Counted from the stretch's first letter, positions 25,649-34,850 are shown. The stretch is 64,000 nucleotides of DNA from Crystallibacter permensis (GCF_025960875.1 NZ_JAODLR010000001.1:434001-498000); one strand, 5' to 3'. Made by a program: numbers and translations. The notes: generated by a model from the sequence alone, not told the origin.

Positions 25649-26110
25649 TTACGCGAACCAGGTGTCGGGCGGGCCGAGGAACAGTAGGAAACTGAAGACG
25701 ACGGCCACAGCAATGAGTGCGACGACGATGGCCGTGATGGGTTTGCGCAGCACCCACGCCTGTAGCTTCTCAAGCAGGCCGCGCGGTTCCTCGCCGCCGG
25801 CGGCCAGGCGCCAGCCGCCGTTGAGCAGACCCCTCTTGTCCAGCGACTTTTCCACCGGGATGGTGGCATAAGGGATGACGGCGGAAACCAGCGCCAGGAG
25901 ACCGGTCTTGGCCGGCCACTTCTGGTTGACCCACATGAAGCACGTGACCGCCGCGTAGCAGAGGAACACGAACCCGTGGATGCCGCCGCCGATGCGGACG
26001 CCCACCTCGGTGGTTTCGGTGACGTACTTGAGGAACAGGCCGATCAGCAGCAGCGTCCACGTCACCGCCTCGGCGAAGGCGACAGAGCGGAACAGGGCGC
26101 GCGGTGACAT
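25649..26110 (-). CDS. DUF3817 membrane protein
   Basis: 153 residues, start ATG 26110 behind AGAGGA. DUF3817 domain (about 1-95) with three membrane helices and the characteristic SVAFAEAVTWTLLLIGLFLK, RIGGGIHGFVFLCYAAVTC and PYATIPVEKSLDKRG. A further C-terminal helix lies at about 125-145. The family is a small integral membrane protein of unknown role, widespread in actinobacteria. It converges on the ATPase pseudogene. Confidence 0.85.
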   Translation of the reverse strand: MSPRALFRSVAFAEAVTWTLLLIGLFLKYVTETTEVGVRIGGGIHGFVFLCYAAVTCFMWVNQKWPAKTGLLALVSAVIPYATIPVEKSLDKRGLLNGGWRLAAGGEEPRGLLEKLQAWVLRKPITAIVVALIAVAVVFSFLLFLGPPDTWFA

Positions 26111-26231
26111 AAGGGTCCTCTACTGGGGAAAACGGATCCCTTCCAAAATACCGCCCCGGCGGGTCCCGGCGCACGTTCCCTCAGCCGGAACCCGGGCACC
26201 CAGAGCGGGCGGGCGCCGTCGTTAGCTGTTG

Positions 26232-26426
26232 CTAACTGTTGGAGATGGCCTTGTTGACCTCGGCCGGGGTCTCGTAGTCCTTCTCCGGGAGGCGGCGTAT
26301 TGCCTCGAGGACGTTGTTGTCAGCGCCGGAGTTCTCGGCGTGCTTGACCAGGTCGGCGGCCGAGGCGGGATAGTCGACGCCGCCCAGGGCCTTCTGGATG
26401 TCGATGGGGCTGGGGTTGTCTGCCAT
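26232..26426 (-). CDS. DUF2795 small protein, 64 aa
   Basis: Start ATG 26426 with AGGAGG upstream. The sequence MADNPSPIDIQKALGGVDYP, then SAADLVKHAENSGAD and LRLPEKDY-type ending (RRLPEKDYETPAEV), is the DUF2795 fold, a short helical domain common in actinobacteria with unknown function. It is an independent frame inside longer opposite or shifted open frames. A copy of GCCGTCGT (26215-26222) follows its stop. Confidence 0.85.
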   Translation of the reverse strand: MADNPSPIDIQKALGGVDYPASAADLVKHAENSGADNNVLEAIRRLPEKDYETPAEVNKAISNS

Positions 26427-26549
26427 GCTGTTTCCTCCTGAAGGGAATGCGGACGGGTTACCAATCCAACCTACGTTCACCGCCGGTGCAGGGGAATAGC
26501 CCGGCGGACATCCGTGCTGCAGTTCCGAAGCGTAGTACCTTCGAATCTT

Positions 26550-27173
26550 GTGAATGCACTTGATTTGCTCCAGGCGGCGGTCCTCGGGCTGGGGACCGGG
26601 CTGGCACTGATTATCGCCATCGGGGCGCAGAACGCGTTTGTGCTGCGGCAGGGCATCCGCGGCGAGCATGTCGCCGTCGTCGTTGTCATCTGCGCTCTGT
26701 CCGACGCGGTGCTCATCGCGGCCGGCATCCTGGGCATCGGCGCGCTCATCGAGGCCGCGCCGATGGTGGTCGATGTCATCCGGTATGCCGGTGCCGCGTT
26801 CCTGATTGGCTATGGACTGATCGCGGCGAAGCGCGCCATCCGGCCCGGCTCGCTCACCGCGAACGAGCAGCAGGGCCCGCTCAGCACCAAGGCCGCCGTG
26901 GCCACGGTGCTGGCCCTGACCTGGCTGAACCCGCACGTGTACCTGGACACCGTGCTGCTGCTGGGCTCGGTGGCCAACAGCCAGGCGCCGGATGCGCGTT
27001 GGTGGTTCGGCAGCGGCGCGATGCTGGGCAGCATCATTTGGTTCAGCGCTCTGGGTTTCGGGGCCCGGCTGCTGCGGCGGTTCTTCGCCAAGCCGTCCTC
27101 CTGGCGGATCCTGGACGGGGCGATCGCCGTGGTCATGTTCGCGCTCGGAATCCGGATGGCAATCGGCGCATAG
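26550..27173 (+). CDS. LysE/ArgO-type basic amino acid exporter
   Basis: 207 residues from GTG 26550; an upstream GTG at 26514 is in frame but leaves a polar N-terminal tail. Six membrane helices with the LysE hallmarks: IIAIGAQNAFVLRQGIRGEH, CALSDAVLIAAGILG, TWLNPHVYLDTVLLLG and the C-terminal VVMFALGIRM. It exports lysine and arginine when cytoplasmic levels are high. The usual divergent lysG regulator gene is not adjacent. No ribosome site is obvious, so the start is uncertain by a few codons. Confidence 0.85.
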   Translation: MNALDLLQAAVLGLGTGLALIIAIGAQNAFVLRQGIRGEHVAVVVVICALSDAVLIAAGILGIGALIEAAPMVVDVIRYAGAAFLIGYGLIAAKRAIRPGSLTANEQQGPLSTKAAVATVLALTWLNPHVYLDTVLLLGSVANSQAPDARWWFGSGAMLGSIIWFSALGFGARLLRRFFAKPSSWRILDGAIAVVMFALGIRMAIGA

Positions 27174-27225
27174 AAAACCGCCGGCAGGTCTTCGCAAGCT
27201 GCCGTGGCGCTGGCAAGCTGGAGGC

Positions 27226-27849
27226 ATGGCGCAGCTGGACGGGACACAGCACGGCACGGCCCAGAGGGACCTTTCCGGGCTCGAACTGGTGGAAATAACG
27301 ACGGCGACCTGGCCCGTTTTCGAGGAACTCTTCGGCCCCGGCGGGGTGCAAGGAGGGTGCTGGTGTTCCTGGTTCCGGCTGTCCTCGCGCGACTATGCCT
27401 CGTCCAGCAGCGCGGAGCGGCGGGACTTTGTGCATGCGCGTGTGGAGGCCGGCGAGCCGTTCGGCCTGGTAGCAAGGCTCGACGGCGAACCGCTGGGCTG
27501 GGTGTCCGTGGCGCCGCGGCAGTGCCACACCAGGCTGGAACGTTCCTCGGTCGCCCGGCTGGCCGAGGACGAGGATCCGGCAAGCTTGTGGACGGTGGCC
27601 TGCTTCTATATCAAACGGGATGCGCGTGGAATCGGCCTGTCCCACCGGCTGCTGGACGCCGCCGTCGAGCATGCGGCAAGCCGCGGAGCCAGAGCAGTCG
27701 AGGGGTACCCGGTGGATACCGCCGGCGGAAAGGTACCGCCGCAGGACCTGTACTACGGCACGCTGGAGGTGTTTCTGGCAGCGGGGTTCGAGCTGGTGGA
27801 GCGCCGCGGCCAACGGCGTGCGCGGGTCCGCAAAGCGCTCGCGGACTGA
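27226..27849 (+). CDS. GNAT family N-acetyltransferase
   Basis: 207 residues from ATG 27226 behind CTGGAGG. Starts with a variable 40-residue lead, then GGCWCSWFRLSSRDY, the central strand GWVSVAPRQC, and the acetyl-CoA loop KRDARGIGLSHRLLDAAVEH. The C-terminal strand (LYYGTLEVFLAAGFELVERR) is typical of GNATs. The subgroup with a Gly-Gly-Cys-Trp-Cys entrance occurs in many actinobacteria; the substrate is unknown. Convergent with the CDF gene. Confidence 0.85.
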   Translation: MAQLDGTQHGTAQRDLSGLELVEITTATWPVFEELFGPGGVQGGCWCSWFRLSSRDYASSSSAERRDFVHARVEAGEPFGLVARLDGEPLGWVSVAPRQCHTRLERSSVARLAEDEDPASLWTVACFYIKRDARGIGLSHRLLDAAVEHAASRGARAVEGYPVDTAGGKVPPQDLYYGTLEVFLAAGFELVERRGQRRARVRKALAD

Positions 27850-27882
27850 GCATGGCCGCCGCGGACTAAACCCCGGCGGAAG

Positions 27883-28893
27883 CTAGTCCTCGCCGCCGGT
27901 CTCGACGCCCGGCAGGAATTCCTCGGGCAGCTCCGGGACCAGGACGATCACCAGGTCCTGGATCTTCCAGTCCAGATCCACACAGTCCTCGCGCAGGTGC
28001 TCCAGGTCTTCCGCCGTCGGCGTGCTGCCTTCGCGGGGGACCACAAAGGACTCCACATGGAACACGTGGCCTTCGTCGCGGATCCGGCTTTTGGCCTCGC
28101 CCACCCACCCGGTGGCGTTCAGGAAGTCGTCGATCCGGCCGAGCAGCGGATGCGGGCGGGCGTTGTCGTAGGTGCGGGCCCGGGCGTCCATGAGGTCGCT
28201 GACTGCACCGCGCAGGTTCTTGACGCCGTCGTTGGCAATGCTGGCTGAAATGACCAGCGCGGCCACGGAGTCGGCCCACCACCAGCCGATGCCGATCCCC
28301 GCCACGCCTACGGCGGCAGCGACGGCGGTCATCCAGTCGGCCTTGTTCATGTCCGCGTCCGCGTAGAGCACCTTGTCGTGCAGCTTTTCGGCCAGCTTCA
28401 TCTTGGCGCGGCCGATAAAGACCGGCGGCGCCGCGATCAGGAGCATGACGCCGATCATGAGCCAGCCCAGCCAGATGGTCCGGCCGAACAGTTCCACGCC
28501 ACCGATGGTCGGGTGCTCCGCGGTGATCAGTCCCAGCGCCGAGTCCACCAGCAGATATGTACCCATGACCAACAGGGCCACGGCAGCCACTAAGTGTGCT
28601 ATTCCGATGGCGCGGTGGTAGCCGTAGGGATGCTGCTCCGTGGGCGGTTTGCGGATGACGCGGGCGGCCACGAGGAACGCGATGGGCGGCAGGAAGGAGA
28701 GCATGTCCTCGATCCAGGCCGCCTTCATGGCCTGCGAATTGCCGAGCACCAGGTACACCAGCGCCACAGTGACAGCCAGGAACGCGATAGTGATCCACTC
28801 GAGTTTCTTGGCCTTGCGCAGAGTCTCGCGCTGTTCCTCCGGCAGCCGCGTGTTGCCGAAGTGTACGGCCTGCGTGCTGCTCCCGGGGCTCAT
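27883..28893 (-). CDS. Cation diffusion facilitator-like transporter
   Basis: 336 residues, six membrane helices (about 33-230) and a C-terminal cytoplasmic domain ending in an acidic tail (LPGVETGGED). The CDF fold is visible in WIEDMLSFLPPIAFLVAARV, TEQHPYGYHRAIGIAHL, ADADMNKADWMTAVAAAVGV and the C-terminal ferredoxin-like region. The second Asp of the TM2 metal pair and the His of the TM5 HxxxD pair are not evident, so metal specificity may differ from zinc. ATG 28893 overlaps the stop of the upstream lipoprotein gene, implying coupled translation. Confidence 0.75.
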   Translation of the reverse strand: MSPGSSTQAVHFGNTRLPEEQRETLRKAKKLEWITIAFLAVTVALVYLVLGNSQAMKAAWIEDMLSFLPPIAFLVAARVIRKPPTEQHPYGYHRAIGIAHLVAAVALLVMGTYLLVDSALGLITAEHPTIGGVELFGRTIWLGWLMIGVMLLIAAPPVFIGRAKMKLAEKLHDKVLYADADMNKADWMTAVAAAVGVAGIGIGWWWADSVAALVISASIANDGVKNLRGAVSDLMDARARTYDNARPHPLLGRIDDFLNATGWVGEAKSRIRDEGHVFHVESFVVPREGSTPTAEDLEHLREDCVDLDWKIQDLVIVLVPELPEEFLPGVETGGED

Positions 28894-29393
28894 GATTGCA
28901 GCTCCTGGGCCTGCAGATACTTATCCAAGGCGAGCAGGAAAGCATTCTCGCCCAGCGGCGTCAGCATCACGTGTTTGACGGTTTTGCCGCGTTCGTCTTT
29001 GGTCTCCATGTACGGAAGTGTCATGCCCGCGTGCTTGGTCCAGGGCGTATCGGCGCCGAAACCGCCGATCACCAGGTCCAGCTCGCCGTGTTCAAGGTCA
29101 TCCACGAGCTCGTGCTCAGTGCCCCCGGTCCATTCGACGGTGGCCTCACGGCTGGCGGCGAAACCGCGCACCAGATCCGGCTCGATCCCGGCCGGCTCCG
29201 CGCCCGGCTGCAGCTGAACCCAGTCGCCTTCCTCCCCGGCAGCGGCGGTGACTCCCACCTGGAGCGTCCCGCCGGTAATTTCCTGCAGGGTACCGTTCGG
29301 ATCGGCCGGCATGGACGCCCCGCAGCCAGCCAGCAGGGGGGCGACGGCGAGCATCACCACCCATCGGATCCTTGGCGTTGGCAAGGCAGTCAC
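28890..29393 (-). CDS. Short solute-binding-like lipoprotein
   Basis: 167 residues. Type II signal with lipobox LLAGC (Cys about 24) after a hydrophobic stretch. The mature part has solute-binding protein fold elements (TGGTLQVGVTAAAG, IEPDLVRGFAASREATVEWT, DLEHGELDLVIGGFGADTPW), as in family 3 binding proteins, but is only about two-thirds of their normal length. No ABC permease is nearby; instead the CDF gene overlaps its stop (TGA/ATG). It may deliver or sense a metal or organic ion for that transporter. The pairing is inference. Confidence 0.65.
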   Translation of the reverse strand: MTALPTPRIRWVVMLAVAPLLAGCGASMPADPNGTLQEITGGTLQVGVTAAAGEEGDWVQLQPGAEPAGIEPDLVRGFAASREATVEWTGGTEHELVDDLEHGELDLVIGGFGADTPWTKHAGMTLPYMETKDERGKTVKHVMLTPLGENAFLLALDKYLQAQELQS

Positions 29394-29464
29394 CTCCAGG
29401 CTCGTGGCGTTGTGCTTCTGCTTCGGACTCTAGCAAGCCAAAGCACGCGCAGGGGGGCAAACAG

Positions 29465-29959
29465 CTAATGCCGGGCGTATTTGGCGTCCCGGTAACAGAC
29501 CACGGTCACGGTGATGGACAGGGCAATGGTGATGATGCCCAGCGGATTGCACAGCGCGATCGACATGCCCAGGGCGGATTCGCCGGCCAGAGCCGTCAGG
29601 ACCGAGCCGCCGTTTCCGCCGAAGTCGGGCACGGTGAAGCCGAACCCAAAGGCCACCAGATACGTGGCCAGCAGCAGCGCGGACGTCTTCAGCGGCGCGC
29701 CGAAGGGCCGCACCGTGACGGCGTTCGCCACGGTCTTGATCCCCGCGAACAGCAGCAGAAGCAGCAGCACCGGCCCGAGCGTGAACGCCAGGATCGACAC
29801 CATCGGCCCGGAGATCCCGAACAGCACCCGCCCTGCGACAACCCACAGGGGAACCAGGATGGCCATCGGGATGCAGATCAGCGCCATCAGTGTCTGGAAA
29901 GGATTGGGACGGCGTACGACGGCGGGGCGGGACAATGCTTCTGAACTCACCTTATTCAC
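29465..29959 (-). CDS. Membrane protein, 164 aa
   Basis: Four hydrophobic segments (about 26-46, 50-72, 88-108 and 130-155) and short basic termini (YRDAKYARH). The start is a GTG at 29959; a second GTG nine bases later is equally possible. No family is recognised. The central loop FTVPDFGGNGGSVLTALAGE lies probably outside. It precedes the lipoprotein-CDF pair on the same strand with a 71-base gap, so co-transcription is possible. Confidence 0.6.
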   Translation of the reverse strand: MNKVSSEALSRPAVVRRPNPFQTLMALICIPMAILVPLWVVAGRVLFGISGPMVSILAFTLGPVLLLLLLFAGIKTVANAVTVRPFGAPLKTSALLLATYLVAFGFGFTVPDFGGNGGSVLTALAGESALGMSIALCNPLGIITIALSITVTVVCYRDAKYARH

Positions 29960-30043
29960 TATATGGCTAGCCGCCAGGCACCTACCCGGTCAGGTCCCTC
30001 AGCATAGGACGCGGTGCGGGACCAGCAGTTATATGCTTTCTCC

Positions 30044-31027
30044 ATGAATGAGGAGAGCAGGCAGGGCCAGACGGTGTCCCTGCGGGTGACGATCGAGGTG
30101 AACATTATCGACGCCGACGCCCTCCGGGACAGCGCGATCTCGCGTGCCTCCGACACCCAGGAAGTCGAGTATGCGATCAGCGACGCGATGAACGCGCTCA
30201 TCATCGCCTCGGATCCGATCCAGGCGGCGGATGTTCTGGCGGGAGTGGAGGGCGTGGAGCCGCGTGCATTCCGGGTCTCCGCGGAAACGGGCAATCCCGC
30301 CGACGACGACGATATCCACGCCGCCGACACCGCGATCGTGATCGACGGAGCGTTCGAAGACCGCCGGCCTGCCGACGTTCCCGATGCTCCGGTCACCGAA
30401 CAGGATTTCATCGACCTCTCCGCCCAGGTGGAGGGGCTGAGCCCGGACATGCTCGGCTACGACGACGAACTTGAGGATCAGGGGGAGCGACGGCGCTCGC
30501 TCCGGCAGGCGAAACTGGTGGCCGGACTGCTGTGGCACGCCTCCGTTGTCCTGATGGACGAACTGTTCTCGGACATCGAGTTGCTGCGCAGCCGGGGAAC
30601 GCCGACTGCGGCAGACGTGGACGAAACGTTCGTCATTTCGGGCCTGCCGCCGCGCTTCGCGCACCGCTACACGGCCCTGTTCGCCCAGCGGTTCCTCACG
30701 GTTGCCGTCGACCTGACTACCAGGATCGCCGGCCGCTGGCAGCCGCCGTCGTGCGTTGCCCAGGAGCTTGCGCTGCGCTGCCTGCTCAACGAGGCGCAGC
30801 TGCTGGCCGAGGAAGCCGGCCTGGAGCTGGACGAAGACTGGCGGGCAACCGTGGAAGAATTCCTGCTCGAGGACACGGATGCGGAACTGCTCTACAACGA
30901 GGCCCTAGATGGTTTCGAAGACTATCTCGAGAGCCTCGGGACCGGCGTGGCTTCGATGAAGTTCGAGAACTGGTTCGAGCCGTTCAACAATGCGCGCCAT
31001 GTTCCGCCGTACGCCCTAAGCGACTAG
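30044..31027 (+). CDS. Hypothetical protein, 327 aa
   Basis: Start ATG 30044 lies six bases after TATGCT (30032-30037), a leaderless pattern; an upstream codon at 30014 would place the start before that box. Soluble, acidic and mostly helical, with no signal peptide. The N-terminal 90 residues look like an alpha/beta sensor domain (VSLRVTIEVNIIDADALRDS), followed by an Asp-rich spacer and a long helical region (SLRQAKLVAGLLWHASVVLM). I recognise no family or catalytic motif. It is flanked by convergent and divergent single genes. Confidence 0.6.
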   Translation: MNEESRQGQTVSLRVTIEVNIIDADALRDSAISRASDTQEVEYAISDAMNALIIASDPIQAADVLAGVEGVEPRAFRVSAETGNPADDDDIHAADTAIVIDGAFEDRRPADVPDAPVTEQDFIDLSAQVEGLSPDMLGYDDELEDQGERRRSLRQAKLVAGLLWHASVVLMDELFSDIELLRSRGTPTAADVDETFVISGLPPRFAHRYTALFAQRFLTVAVDLTTRIAGRWQPPSCVAQELALRCLLNEAQLLAEEAGLELDEDWRATVEEFLLEDTDAELLYNEALDGFEDYLESLGTGVASMKFENWFEPFNNARHVPPYALSD

Positions 31028-31091
31028 CCGGCCCCGCCGTCGTCGTTGTTAGTGGTTTGCTGCGAGAGACGGACAGTGCCGGACGCTTAGC

Positions 31092-31766
31092 TTAGTTCAG
31101 GTATTCGGCCGAGACGAGGATGGGCAGGTGGTCCGATTCGCCTCGGGGGAGCGTTTCCACGCTCTCGATGTTCAGGCCGAGCGAAGTGGCGAAGTCGAAG
31201 TGGCCTTGGAAGACCTTGTAGCGGGTGTAGGTCCGGCGGTTGCTGAGCGAGAGCTCGTAGCCGGTTTCCTTGAGGTGGGAGATGAGGTTCTTGGTGAAGA
31301 AGGGGTAGTTGAAGTCGCCCACCATCAGCGTCATGCCTTCGCCGCCCATGGTGAGCAGTTCTGCGTGGCCGGCCTTAATCTGGTGACGCCGCAGCGAATT
31401 CGTCGCGGTCAGCGGCGCGGCATGGAAGGAGCCGACCACCAACTCATGCTGCGTCTCGTTGTCGACCAGCTTCACGCCGAGCAGCCGCTCGTGGGCAGGG
31501 GAGAGGACGTAGTCATGCAGGGACTTCTTCAGTGCGAAGGTATTCGTGTCCAGGGCCGTGAAGCGGTCCTTGTGGTAGTACATCGCCAGTCCCAGCCGGT
31601 TGCCCTTGGTGGAGTCGGCCAGATGCAGCGGCCCCAGCGTGGCCGGCAGGTCGGTGGTGTCGCACTCCTGCAGGCAGAGGACATTGATATCGAAATCCTG
31701 GGCAAGGTTCAAGAGTTCACTGCTCGCACGGTGCTTTCGGAGGTTGTAGCTGATGACTTTGAGCAC
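31092..31766 (-). CDS. Endonuclease/exonuclease/phosphatase family protein
   Basis: 224 residues from GTG 31766 behind AAGAGGTGAT. EEP-fold motifs are MLKVISYNLRKHRA (metal Asn), LCLQECDTTDLP (catalytic Glu), VVGSFHAAPLT, LMVGDFNYPFF (Asp-Asn) and the terminal ESDHLPILV (Asp-His). The family cleaves phosphodiester or phosphate ester bonds in nucleic acids or lipids. No signal peptide, so it acts in the cytoplasm; the substrate is unclear. Confidence 0.85.
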   Translation of the reverse strand: MLKVISYNLRKHRASSELLNLAQDFDINVLCLQECDTTDLPATLGPLHLADSTKGNRLGLAMYYHKDRFTALDTNTFALKKSLHDYVLSPAHERLLGVKLVDNETQHELVVGSFHAAPLTATNSLRRHQIKAGHAELLTMGGEGMTLMVGDFNYPFFTKNLISHLKETGYELSLSNRRTYTRYKVFQGHFDFATSLGLNIESVETLPRGESDHLPILVSAEYLN

Positions 31767-31858
31767 GGGATCACCTCTTCCATTGGCCGTTCGAGGAAAG
31801 CTGCCCTAATAGTACCCACAGCATCGAGGCGGAACGGCGCAATTGAAGGATTTTGCCC

Positions 31859-33352
31859 TCAGCTAAGAGACTTGCGCTTGTCGGGACCTGCCGGCGGGGT
31901 CACGTCACCGCTCTCCAGCGGCGGCTCGGCCGGGCCTTGGTCAAGCCGGAACGGCGGATACTCGTCGCGCATCAACGCGGTGTAGGCGAGGACACGGTAA
32001 ATCCACCGGTTGATCCCCATGATCAGGTCAAAAAGGGTGCGGCGGTACCTGCCGGTGAAGAGCAGGATGACGGCGGCAATCAGGACCAGCAGGCCCAGCA
32101 GGGAAGGGCCTGCGGCGCCGGCGTAATTGCCGTCCCAGTCACCGCCAGCGCCCCACCAGATCACCGCATTCGAGAACGCGGACACGATCAGCAGGTGCGG
32201 AATGGCCAGCAGCCACCATTTGACCAGCACCAGGCCGTTGGTCAGGTGTTCCGGATAGGCGACGTCGAAATCCGCCGGGTAGCTGGCCGGGGCCAGGGTG
32301 AACGGTGGGTAGCGGTCGGTGCCCAGCGCGGAGTACGCGTAGAAGGCCACCCGCCAGTTCCAGCGCGCCACGCCCACATTGAAGTGGAACAGGGACCGCG
32401 GATAACGGCCGGTGAAAAGGATGGCGAAACCGGCGGCGATGGTGGTGACCACAAACGCGAACCATAGGAAAAAGAGCAGGAAATAGTGCGGAATGGCCAG
32501 CAGCCACTTCACCAGCCACAGCCAGCGCGAGAGCCCCGGATCCAGCGCGCCGTTCAGCGCGGCGGGATAAACCGGGCGTCCAGCCGCGGGAGAACCTGAG
32601 TACGACGGCGTGTGGTCGCCTGCCGTGCGCCGGTCCGCCGGGTTGTCACCGGACAATGCAGAGGGCCGCGACGCCAGGGTCCGCCCGATTCCCGCCGCGC
32701 CAAGGACCAGCAGGGGCAAGCCGATGATCAGCAGGACCAGTCCGGTGATGAGCAGGCCCATGGTGAGCGGGCCCAGGAAGCCCGGCCTGATTCCCGCCTG
32801 CAAGTCCACCGAGACAGGCAGGCTGGCATCCGCGTTCATGACCACTACGCTCCAGCTGCCGGACTGCAGGTCCCAGCTGATCCGCTGCTCGCCCGGGCCG
32901 GATGCCGAGACCGCCCAGAAGTCCTGCTCGGCGGGAGGCTGCGGCGCGGAGGTCCCCGGCAGTTCCCGGTAGTCCGGATCGAAGGGGCGGAAATCGACGT
33001 CCACCAGCTGCGAGTGCGGCACGCCGGCCAGATAATTATCGACGGCGTCCACCGGGGCGATCCCGATGAAAACGTCCTGTCCGGGTTGGGCGGCCCGCGC
33101 CTCGATCCGGAAACCGAACGCGTCGCCCAGCTGCACGCCGGGCGGCAGTTCCTCTTCTATGACCACGTCCAGCGGCTGGCTGGTCAGGGCATAGGAGTCC
33201 GTATTCAGCCGGACCGGCTGGGAGGTGAGGTAGCCGTCGTCGTCCTGTGCAGCCTGGATCAGGCCGGTGAAGGCCGCAGTAGAGACCAGCGCCAGGCCGG
33301 CCAGGGACAGCAGGATGCCGAGGACCAGTAAAACCACGTGACCGGGCTTCAT
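31859..33352 (-). CDS. Membrane protein with two DUF4389 domains
   Basis: 497 residues. The start at ATG 33352 is set by GAAGGAGG; the longer open frame has no such site. An N-terminal membrane helix (KPGHVVLLVLGILLSLAGLA) is followed by an outside domain of about 140 residues, a second membrane pair (about 182-220), and two DUF4389 repeats with matching ends: GRYPRSLFHFNVGVARWNWR with DRYPPF, and GRYRRTLFDLIMGINRWIYR with DEYPPF. DUF4389 is a membrane domain of unknown role. Monocistronic by position. Confidence 0.85.
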   Translation of the reverse strand: MKPGHVVLLVLGILLSLAGLALVSTAAFTGLIQAAQDDDGYLTSQPVRLNTDSYALTSQPLDVVIEEELPPGVQLGDAFGFRIEARAAQPGQDVFIGIAPVDAVDNYLAGVPHSQLVDVDFRPFDPDYRELPGTSAPQPPAEQDFWAVSASGPGEQRISWDLQSGSWSVVVMNADASLPVSVDLQAGIRPGFLGPLTMGLLITGLVLLIIGLPLLVLGAAGIGRTLASRPSALSGDNPADRRTAGDHTPSYSGSPAAGRPVYPAALNGALDPGLSRWLWLVKWLLAIPHYFLLFFLWFAFVVTTIAAGFAILFTGRYPRSLFHFNVGVARWNWRVAFYAYSALGTDRYPPFTLAPASYPADFDVAYPEHLTNGLVLVKWWLLAIPHLLIVSAFSNAVIWWGAGGDWDGNYAGAAGPSLLGLLVLIAAVILLFTGRYRRTLFDLIMGINRWIYRVLAYTALMRDEYPPFRLDQGPAEPPLESGDVTPPAGPDKRKSLS

Positions 33353-33536
33353 GGCGGCCACCTCCTTCTGAATTCTGTGGCCGATGCGTCGTTTCCGTCG
33401 CTCCGTCCGGAAAACTCTTTGCGAGCAGTGTGGCCCTGTACCGCCGCGGACACAAGGGCTGTCAGTACCTGTTCTCCCTGAGCGCGGCAGGTCGACGACG
33501 CCTGACTCACCGCCGACCCTTCGATAGGGTCTGGTT

Positions 33537-34850
33537 ATGGATGGCGGCACACTGATGAATTTCGCATTGGTCCTCTTCTTTGTGCTGCTCGGAGGGGTGT
33601 TCGCCGGCACGGAGATGGCGCTCGTGTCACTCCGGGAGAGCCAGGTGCGGCAGATCGAGCGCTCCGGCAAGTCCGGTGCCAAAACGGCCGAGCTCGCCCG
33701 CAACCCCAACCGGTTCCTCGCCGCCGTTCAGATCGGCGTGACGCTCTCGGGCTTCTTCTCGGCGGCCTACGGTGCGTCCACTATCGCGCCCGACATCGCG
33801 CCGCTGCTCGAAGGGCTGGGCCTGGCGGTCGGTGCCGCCCAGCCGGTTGCGTTTATCGGCATGACCCTGGTGGTGGCCTACCTGTCCCTGGTGCTCGGCG
33901 AGCTGGTGCCCAAACGCCTTGCGATGCAGCGCCCGGTGGGGTTCACCAAGGTCCTGGCGCCGCCGCTGAATCTGTTCAGCAAGGTCATGCGCCCGGTGAT
34001 CTGGCTGCTGTCCGTGTCTACCAATGCGCTGGTGCGGCTGCTGGGCGGGAATCCGTCCGCGAAGTCGGACACCATTACCGCCGAGGAACTCTGGGACATG
34101 GTGGCGCAGAACGAGGCGCTGGGCGAGGACAGCCGCAGCATCCTGAATGACGTTTTCGGCGCGGGGGAGCGGCTGCTGCAGGAGGTCATGCGCCCGCGTC
34201 CGGAGGTCCGCTTCATCGAGGGCCGGCTGAGCCTGGACGAGGCGCGCCGGTACACCCGGAACCTGCCGTACTCGCGCTACCCCGTGATCGGCAGGACCTC
34301 GGACGATGTTCTTGGCTTCATCCACATCCGCGACCTCATCCCGGAACCGGGCGAAGCGGCCGGCACCACGGTGGCCGATATTGTGCGGGAGATCCTGCCG
34401 CTGCCGGGCACCAACCGGGTGCTGCCCACACTCTCGCGGATGCGCAAGGAGGGCCACCACATCGCCCTCGTGGTGGACGAATACGGCGGCACGGACGGGA
34501 TCGTGACTCTGGAGGACCTGGTGGAAGAACTGGTCGGCGAGATCTACGACGAGTACGACGCCGGGGTGGATCCGGAGGACCGCGTGCGGCAGGCTGGCGG
34601 CGCCGTTGATGTGGATGGCGGCCTGATCCTGCAGGAGTTCAAGTCGCTGGCCGGCATCGAGCTCCCGGACGGGCGGTATGAAACGGTGGCCGGCTTCATC
34701 ATCGACCGGCTGGGCCGCATGCCCCGCACCGGTGACCAGGTCGAGGTGGCCGGACATCTGCTGACCGTACTGTCCATGGAGGGGCTGCGGATCGGGCGCG
34801 TCCGCGTCACTGAAGCGCCGCAGGAAAACAACGACGGCGGCAGCGGCTAG
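33537..34850 (+). CDS. CNNM/HlyC-CorC family membrane protein
   Basis: 437 residues. DUF21 membrane domain with three to four helices (1-190, including FAGTEMALVSLRESQVRQIE), a pair of CBS domains (about 200-330) and a CorC_HlyC domain (about 345-425). The start ATG lies six bases after TAGGGT (33525-33530), a leaderless layout. Family members influence Mg2+ and Co2+ export or homeostasis; the hemolysin name is historical. The 3' end contains one AACGACGGC copy in codons for NDGG. Confidence 0.9.
   Translation: MDGGTLMNFALVLFFVLLGGVFAGTEMALVSLRESQVRQIERSGKSGAKTAELARNPNRFLAAVQIGVTLSGFFSAAYGASTIAPDIAPLLEGLGLAVGAAQPVAFIGMTLVVAYLSLVLGELVPKRLAMQRPVGFTKVLAPPLNLFSKVMRPVIWLLSVSTNALVRLLGGNPSAKSDTITAEELWDMVAQNEALGEDSRSILNDVFGAGERLLQEVMRPRPEVRFIEGRLSLDEARRYTRNLPYSRYPVIGRTSDDVLGFIHIRDLIPEPGEAAGTTVADIVREILPLPGTNRVLPTLSRMRKEGHHIALVVDEYGGTDGIVTLEDLVEELVGEIYDEYDAGVDPEDRVRQAGGAVDVDGGLILQEFKSLAGIELPDGRYETVAGFIIDRLGRMPRTGDQVEVAGHLLTVLSMEGLRIGRVRVTEAPQENNDGGSG

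Noticed and set aside
26232-27257. Long minus-strand frame covering DUF2795 and the LysE gene
   Set aside because: Only the last 64 codons (DUF2795) have a ribosome site and family match; the rest is antisense to LysE.
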